From Serripes groenlandicus (lineage: Eukaryota > Mollusca > Bivalvia > Cardiida > Cardiidae), in NCBI GenBank assembly GCA_031761405.1, contig JASEVX010000012.1, positions 23,403,723 through 23,467,722 of the forward strand: a DNA stretch of 64,000 bases. Direction: 5' to 3'. Both the position numbers and the translations under genes were made by a program. The notes under the pieces were generated by a model. The model saw only the letters and a list, made by a program, of their open reading frames with translations, had not been told where the DNA came from and did no database searches. Of this stretch, positions 57,813-64,000 are shown in pieces (position 1 is the first letter of the stretch; each line of letters starts with the position of its first letter).

Positions 57813-58409
57813 AGCTTGGCCTCCTTTCTTTAAAGCTTGGTCTTCTCTCTTCGTAGTGTAGATGCAGTAATGTTTCGTCGATTGCTCAGACTCGAATGAA
57901 GCTCCCCTGCCTGGCCCGGCTTTTATATTCCCCCTACAAGACCGCGCGCGCCTTAGATCGCCGGGCCCGTTAACCGTCACACACCGGGACGCGCAGTCAT
58001 TGAACGTGTCAGACCGTAGAAGAAGGCAACGCAACGTAGCGCGCCGGGCCCGTAAATCGTCACACGCCGGGACGCGCCGTGATTGAAGTGACACAACTTG
58101 AAAGGACCATGAGATTCCGGGAAATACACACTACGGCGCGCCTCCAAGTTCTGTTACGAACCATTACGTACTGTCACGTTTTGTTGCGTTCACCCCGTTT
58201 TACTACGGCCTACTATTTTTCTCATCCGCATCGTGATTGCCGTATCAAATTTGACAATTCGAAAATCTGGCCCGGCATCCACGGCAATAACGGCCTGTAA
58301 CATTTTGGCCATTCTGTCCCCCCGCGTTGTCTCACGTCCATCCCGTTTTGTCCACGGTGGCCTGAATTGTGATTGCCGTGGCCGCCGATGACATAATGTT
58401 AACCTAGCA

Positions 58410-58755
58410 TTAAAGGTGCTGAACTCCAGATTATAAGTACTATAGTCAAAGTTTTAAAACTGTTCAAAAGTTGTCTTGAATTATTAGAATCCTAATTCTG
58501 AGATAATCATTTCACTTTCAAGTACAATAAACATCTACATAGTGTTAGTTTATTCTTTATTTGTACACGGTTGACATACCCAGTAAGTCAACTTTTCTAC
58601 ATTTTGACTTTCAATTGACCATTTTTCAACATTTATTGCAAAGATATTTTTGAACTATCTATTACTTACTTTCTTGTCAATATTAGCAATATCTGCAGAA
58701 GTTTCAAAATATTTCCAAATTTTGATCTCAATCTGGAGATTCAGCATCTTTTACA
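58410..58755. mobile_element. TTAA-flanked MITE, second family, copy 2
   Basis: TTAAAGGTGCTGAACTCCAG at left and CTGGAGATTCAGCATCTTTT at right (TTAA mutated). Abuts the Harbinger element directly, sharing its flanking TTA. Confidence 0.72.
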
Positions 58756-59173
58756 GACAAAGGGGTCGCATTTTCTTGCACCTAAGATAAGGTCATTCCC
58801 AATGTTACTTCAGTTCAATTCAATGAATAGTTTATCTTCCGTTTTGATAACACATTATTGGATGATATGATTTGTCTTCGTTTTGGCAGACAACGGATTT
58901 CCAGATATGCAACAACTAAACTCCGTACTAACACACTTACCTCCAATAATTAGATGCACTTATGTCTGTTCAGAACCAAGCCATTTTCTAATTTGATATT
59001 AATACATATGGTCCTATGCTATGTATGCAATAAATACAAATTTAAATTATAACTCTTAATTGACTGGAAAATCAAATATTGAGAAAAATGTCAGCAGGGA
59101 TTCACATAATTTGGGTAGTTTGATGTGTTTCTTTTGGCAAGTCGAAATAGGCATTTGTACGAATTGTTGGAAG

Positions 59174-59994
59174 AACTTGGTTCGTGGGGCCATCGTATTA
59201 GCTTTATTTTTTATAGTCTAATGAGGTTCCTTCATTTCTCTTTTTGTTTTTATGTCATTTCTCTGTTCTATAGTTAAGTCTCTGAATATTATAAATGTGT
59301 TGATGTCTTCGGCTTTTATTTGTTTGATGTTCTTTGAGTTGTTGAGTAAGAATTATCGTTGTTTTCTGTCTTTTAGTATGACTTTTAAAACAATAACTTT
59401 ACCATTAGCATTTTGTTTTTTGCGTAATCTGTAAGATGTTTCTATTTCTAACTTATCAAGTCCAAGATCTTAAGCTATTGCAGTAAGAAGTTCTTCATCG
59501 TGTTGTTTATTATCTATACACAAATCACTATTTTCTTCTGGAAGATTAAATATTTCTAAACTAAATTATCTTCTTCTTTCGTCAATTTCTTTTGACTTTT
59601 CTTTTACAATTTCGTTTATTCTCTGAAATATGTTATCTAGAATTTCTTCTTTTGCCTCTGTCATGCCTTCTTTGATTGTTTGTTGTTTATTAAGTTATAT
59701 TGTATTAGCTCTGTCTTCTAGTAGCTTCATTCTTGTTTCCTGTTGATCTTTTATTATTCCGAGTTTTCAATCAATATTTTCAAGAGTAGGAATGGTTTGC
59801 TTGTAGCTTTTACATGTGTTTCTAAAGTCTTGAAACCCCACTCCCTCTAATAAGTCAAATACGGTTGTTGATAAACAAGAACATCTGAAGCAGAATAGCA
59901 ATTTACAATTCTTGCTGTCAATACGTTGCTCACCCAAGTCATTTTCACATTTGGAGCATTTAGTCAGGACTAATTCTTGGTTGGAGATTTTCAT
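59174..59994 (-). pseudogene. LINE ORF1 remnant
   Basis: The minus strand from 59994: MKISNQELVLTKCSKCENDL with a C-x2-C..C-x2-C finger, a charged coiled-coil-like stretch (QETRMKLLEDR, RINEIVKEKSKEIDERRR), then EIFNLPEENSDL, ETSYRLRKKQ, KVIVLKVILKDRKQR and IFRDLTIEQRNDIKTKREMK. This follows the order of a non-LTR ORF1 (zinc finger, coiled coil, RNA-binding/C-terminal domain). There are at least five in-frame stops. It is very AT-rich, like the LINE at the right edge. Confidence 0.75.
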
Positions 59995-60206
59995 CCTTTA
60001 AGCATCAGGATCATATTTGCTCCTAAGGCCCATGCTAGAAAATTTCTTTCTAGATGACCCAAAACATAGGATACATTTATGGTATTCTCTCCTGTCGAAG
60101 AAGGTAAACTTACATATTCCATTACATACATAAATCATTCAGTGTAGTTGGTCTTGATAAACCCATAACTATTCAATTAGCGTCATTTGTTTTTATATAT
60201 TTCGTA

Positions 60207-60475
60207 GCCGAGCCAAGTTATCTCAGTCGGTAGCGACGCGGGTCGTAAATCCAGGGCTTGTAAAATCGAACCCTAACTCGGCTAACCTTATTTCCGACGT
60301 TTGACAAAAGTCAATGCGACAAGCGTCATTTTTCTTTCACCAATGGGCTAACAGTATATGTGGAAATACTGTTGTGTGGAGTACTGGTGTGAGAAAGTCA
60401 TGCAGGAAACACATGGGTTGGTGAACTTGCCGTCGTGATATGACTAAAACATTAATGAAAGGGGCGTTAAACCCC
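60207..60475 (+). mobile_element. tRNA-derived SINE with GTTAAACCCCAA tail
   Basis: Head GCCGAGCCAAGTTATCTCAG, A-box-like CTCAGTCGGTAGCG, B-box-like AATCGAACCCTAA, outer pair GCCGAG/CTCGGC. Body with GACAAAAGTCAATGCGAC and GGAGTACTGGTGTGAG. Tail GGGGCGTTAAACCCCAACAT. A fragment of the same family is nested in the transposon at 14420. Confidence 0.85.
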
Positions 60476-61086
60476 AACATCCAATCAATCGATTTGATCT
60501 TATCAAGATTTTACTTTTCTGTAGAAGTGCAATTGTCCCAAACTACAGATGAGTACACAATAGTTAAACGCAAAATATGTATACTTGTTTAAAAGAATAT
60601 TAACGAAGTTTGTATCGCTCTCATCATGCATACCCAACCGCTTGGATGCAGAATCAGATAATTTGATCGACGTGTTTCCTCCATATTCAATTAAAAAGCA
60701 AATGTCATTTCGTCTTACATATACCAAATGTGGTATGCAAATATACTTCTTTGGTAAACAGGGAGTGTCGCGTGTCAGAGTAACGAATGTTACCTTTATT
60801 TTTACCAATCCTACACGGAAAGAAGGCTACGGCTATATTTATAAACTGTATAAGGTTACCTACATACCATTTGGAAAACTTTAAGGAAACCAAGAATCAT
60901 AATCAAATACGCGATAAATAAGTAAAAGTGTAATTTTTGCCAAAAAAGTCATTTTTTAATACTTTAAACATTTCATGATTTTCTTTTTTGTATTACATTA
61001 TAATTCAAGTACTTCTTGATAATCAAATTTAATTTATGACTCTTGGTACTCTTTAATTTACAGGTTGATTCAGCCAATCTATCAAT

Positions 61087-62463
61087 ATGTCCGACATAGA
61101 TTTAGGTCTCGAGCTTAAGCCTCTGAACCAAGACAACAAAGATGTACCGGAAGAAAGCACACAATCACGTGACAAATGGGGAAATCGAATGGAGTTTCTA
61201 TTGGCGTTGATAGGTTATACCGTTGGACTGGGAAGCGTGGTGAGGTTTCCGATGATTTGTGCCAGAAATGGAGGCGGGGCGTTCTTGATCCCATTCTTTT
61301 TATTTCTGATTTTCATAGGCTGTCCCCTATATTATCTGGAGATTTACCTTGGACAGTTCGTTGGGAAAAGCACGTCTAAATCTTTCGAGTACTGCCCATT
61401 ATTCAAAGGTATATTCTCCTCATTATATATTTATCCATGTCACCGAGCATAACCTCGTGGTCAATAATACTAACAACTGAAGAAATTATTTCCAGCGATA
61501 TTGCATGTAGTTCTTAAAGTAAACCTCAAAGAGATGTAGAAATTGTAAATAATGTGGTATACAAAACGGTCCAATTAATCACATGAATTCCTGTTGCACG
61601 ACCATGCATTTGCATGATTCCTGTTTGAAAATATTAAAATATTTATGGAAATTGAGACTCTCCGTTTCAGCTTTTGTTTGTTTGAACAGTAGTTATGTAA
61701 TATCATGATTTTCCATCGTAATTTACTAGTATTTAGCCGGCCATCGATGTACCAGTCGTAATGCTACCCGCACACCTGGGCACTAAAGAGGTGCCAGACC
61801 GGTAACCGAATCCTGGTCCCAAGTTCATCACGGAGGCGATTCGTCGTAGCTTTATGGATAGCCGAAATAATTCCGAGCTCAACTTTTTACGGAAACTTAT
61901 CTCAGGAAAGAAAAAATCCACAACGAAATAAATACTTTTAAAAATAAATAAGCCAAATGTTGGTCCGAATCTTGTCGAAATAAATTTAGTTCATACGGAA
62001 TATTTGTGTTGTTGATGCACTTTAATTTTATGGTGAAGTGGTAGAGCGTTTCATCGTTAAAAACTACTCGGTTCTCATGCATCACATGGCTTTTGTTCGT
62101 GATGTAAGAACCGCGTTCGGCAATCGAATTTAACCTGGCAGAACATATCGAATGATTTTATTGGCTTAAATAATGCATCCAGTTTGCATATCGGATATAT
62201 GATTCGATTTTCCTGTAGCACATGTTATTTGCTCGTTATTTGCTCGTCAAATGGCTATATAAACAACTCCCTCTAGAAGATGATGATGACATGTTATTTG
62301 GTTACTTCAGGTATCGGCTTCGTCATGACTATGATGTCAGTATTGGTGATGCTATATGTGTCGCTGGCCAATGCCTGGATTCTGTTCTATCTGGCGCACT
62401 CTTTCTTTCCTACCCTTCCTTGGACGACATGTGGTAACTGGTGGAACACACCTTCGTGTAGAG
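61087..62463 (+). CDS. SLC6-family sodium-coupled transporter, first two coding exons (3' end off the window)
   Basis: Exon 61087-61408 (UTR from 61064, acceptor TTTAATTTACAG) and exon 62311-62463, phase 1 at both joints; the third exon must lie beyond the window or in unrecognised sequence. N-terminal cytoplasmic ~38 residues, then the SLC6 signature RDKWGNRMEFLLALIGYTVG with TM1 GLGSVVRFPMICARNGGGAF and TM2 LFLIFIGCPLYYLEIYLGQF. Exon 2 encodes TM3 (GIGFVMTMMSVLVMLYVSLA..AWILFYL) and the start of extracellular loop 2, with the conserved disulfide pair C-G-N-W-W-N-T-P-S-C. Plasma-membrane Na+/Cl- symport of an amino acid, amine or osmolyte is the family role. The substrate is not assignable: the usual TM1 Asn (GLGN) is Ser and the usual TM3 substrate-site Tyr aligns with Val. 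Confidence 0.93.
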
Positions 62464-62804
62464 GTACTAATTATACAGCGCCTTTTATAAGGGGCTTATT
62501 TCTTGTTCTAAAATCCTTATGAGCCAGAACATTTGTGGAACAATGACCAATGCCCCGTTATTTATGACTTGGTCACTTATGAGAAAGTCGCCGTGCCAAA
62601 CTGTTAATAACAAAATACACACTTGACGTTTAACTCTCGTCTAGTTTGCAAATTACTAGGTATAGATATGAAGAAGTTTTTTACTTCTACTACTACTTTT
62701 ACATTTAGAACAACTGGTATAACAACATAGAGTTGACATTGTACATATTTGTGTTCGTCTTGTATTGGTGTTGTATTTATCTGATACTGTTTGTAACTAA
62801 CTTA

Positions 62805-63017
62805 GGAATCCGCTGTGGTCGAGTGGTTAGCGTCGGGGATTTCGAAACCCGGGTTCGATCCCCAGTCGCGGCACTACGGACATGGTGGAGTGCCCTTGGG
62901 CAAGGCACATTTTCTAGCCTAGTACTGGTTTGTTTACCCAGGGATCATGAATAATTAAATTTAATTGCGCGCTAAATGACGTTAGCTGTCGATGCGCCAT
63001 AAAACAATATACATTCA
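62805..63017 (+). mobile_element. Full-length tRNA-derived SINE with exact 14-bp target duplication
   Basis: TTGTAACTAACTTA at 62791-62804 and 63018-63031. Same family as 40987-41215: GGAATCCGCTGTGGTCGAGT, A-box GGTCGAGTGGTTAGCG, consensus B-box GGTTCGATCCCC, body and ATTC tail. The intact duplication and boxes mark a recent insertion in an SLC6 intron. Confidence 0.95.
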
Positions 63018-63189
63018 TTGTAACTAACTTAAAATCTCTTTTGTTACAATAAATGGTTTTAACCTGTAACCTATCCGACCTAGCTCAGGTCAAAACATAT
63101 GAATTTGTTTAGCATTGTACTTTGCCTTTTCCCCCACTTATACCTTTTCTCTTATTACTCTTTCATCTTCATTGTCTTCTCGGTTGTCA

Positions 63190-64000
63190 AGAAGGGGTTT
63201 TCTATCACATAACTATGGCTAATAATATATGTACCTTTAAATAATAAAACTAAACGGAACCAAATATTTACATATTTAAAGAAACAACAATTTTCAATAT
63301 GTTTATTACAGGAAACACATTTACTTTCCACAAATAATAGTATTTATGAAAATGAATGGGGAGGTGCGGTTTTTTTCAGTGGTTCTAGCTCAAATAGCAC
63401 GGGTGTTTGTATTTTAATAAATCCATCGGTTGATATTTGTATTTTAAATTATGAAAATATAATTCCAAGGCGACTACAAGCACTAGAAATAAATATTGAT
63501 GATAAAATTGTTACAATTTTAAATATTTATGGACCAAATGAAGACAAAATATTTTTATTTGATAAACTCTCCAGCTATCTGTCAATAAATTATCAAAACA
63601 GTTTTCTAATTGGAGGTGACTTCAATACAGTCTTAAATTACAAGTTTGATAACAAAAATGGTCGTGAAAACACACATAAAAGGTGTAATAAGTCATTATT
63701 ATCCATTTTAGATCAGCACAATTTGTTAGATGTGTGGCGTATTTTAAATCCAAATAAATTACAGTATACGTGGCATTCACAAAGCCACCTATTTGTTGTA
63801 GACTTGATTATTTCCTGGTTTCAGAAGATCTTTTAAATAAATGTATTAAATGTAAAATCGTACATGGTTATAAATCGGACCATTCAATAGTAAATATAGG
63901 TTTTGATTTCATACAACAACCAGATATTTTAAATTAAACAATACTCTTATATTGGAAAAAGAATACCAAGAAAAAATAAAACAAAACATTTTAGAAATAG
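63190..64000 (+). pseudogene. L1/Tx1-like LINE, endonuclease domain, frameshifted and cut by the window edge
   Basis: NNKTKRNQIFTYLKKQQFSI-CLLQETHL opens an apurinic endonuclease domain, followed by ILNIYGPN, LIGGDFNTVLN (catalytic GDFN) and LDVWRILNPNKLQYTWHSQ. At ~63785 the frame shifts, and the rest (CRLDYFLVSEDLL, GYKSDHSIVNIGF with the SDH motif) is in another frame, ending at a stop near 63937. Extremely AT-rich. The reverse transcriptase would lie to the right of the window. Confidence 0.85.

Larger units (their letters stand above)
56494..58409. mobile_element. PIF/Harbinger transposon, internally deleted
   Basis: 1916 bp. Inverted ends TGTTAGGTTTACATTATG and (reverse) TGCTAGGTTAACATTATG, then paired GGCCACGGCA. 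Flanks TAA and TTA fit the TWA target of the family but differ by one base. It is much richer in GC than its surroundings. Each end carries a TATA box pointing inward: 56838-56845 (plus) and 57920-57927 (minus). Inside are remnants of the two genes usual for this superfamily, transposase and a DNA-binding MADF/Myb-like protein, brought face to face by loss of the middle. Confidence 0.88.

Noticed and set aside
60503..60893. Overlapping ~100-codon ORFs on both strands upstream of the SLC6 gene
   Set aside because: No domain, no splice context and no sign of conservation visible; likely chance in AT-rich DNA.
62517..62606. Third SLC6 exon (a frame reading EPEHLWNNDQCPV..EKVAVPNC then stop)
   Set aside because: No convincing acceptor, no donor, and no resemblance to extracellular loop 2; probably chance.

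Overview
This is a window of animal nuclear DNA, almost certainly from a lophotrochozoan and most likely a bivalve mollusc. The reasons are spliced genes with GT..AG introns of 1-4 kb, an inhibitor-of-apoptosis gene of the kind bivalves have in large numbers, and many SINEs, miniature inverted-repeat elements and satellite-like tandem arrays. The species cannot be fixed from sequence alone; a freshwater or marine heterodont bivalve is a guess. Nothing is bacterial: there are no operons, no CRISPR and no IS elements.

Three host genes can be reconstructed exon by exon. (1) INTS9, Integrator complex subunit 9, minus strand. It runs from a start exon at 33913-33921 through 19 coding exons to 1109, and its last ~60 codons lie beyond the left edge. 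One exon (24979-25117) carries an apparent one-base frameshift. (2) An inhibitor-of-apoptosis gene (two BIR domains, UBA, RING), plus strand. It has eight coding exons from 43607 to 51133, a probable 5' non-coding exon ending at 42918, a TATA box at 42869, and a perfect three-unit heat-shock element at 42754. (3) The first two coding exons of an SLC6 sodium-coupled transporter, plus strand (61087-61408 and 62311-62463). This gene continues beyond the right edge. INTS9 and the IAP gene are divergent, about 9 kb apart.

The rest is mobile and repetitive DNA. Left of 34.4 kb, the INTS9 introns are full of a TTAA-flanked, piggyBac-like MITE (about 30 copies), a second long-hairpin family, tRNA-derived SINEs and tandem arrays (175, 47, 120, 156, 152 and ~168 bp units). 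From 34.5 to 42.7 kb lie a zinc-finger ORF remnant joined in frame to a LINE reverse transcriptase, a SacI-rich minisatellite, a possible LTR, more MITEs, and a SINE with an exact 13-bp target duplication. From 51 to 60 kb lie serial duplicates of the IAP RING exon's 3' end, an amplified SINE body, a 1.9-kb PIF/Harbinger element with broken transposase and MADF ORFs, and a LINE ORF1 remnant. The right edge holds the endonuclease domain of another LINE.

The points most worth following are: the clustering of MITE ends 7-25 nt inside INTS9 5' splice sites; the heat-shock promoter on the IAP gene, with a tandem MITE-derived array just upstream; the serial RING-exon duplications; an SLC6 paralogue with changed Na+/substrate-site residues; and several nested insertions that preserve empty-site evidence for each family's target duplication.
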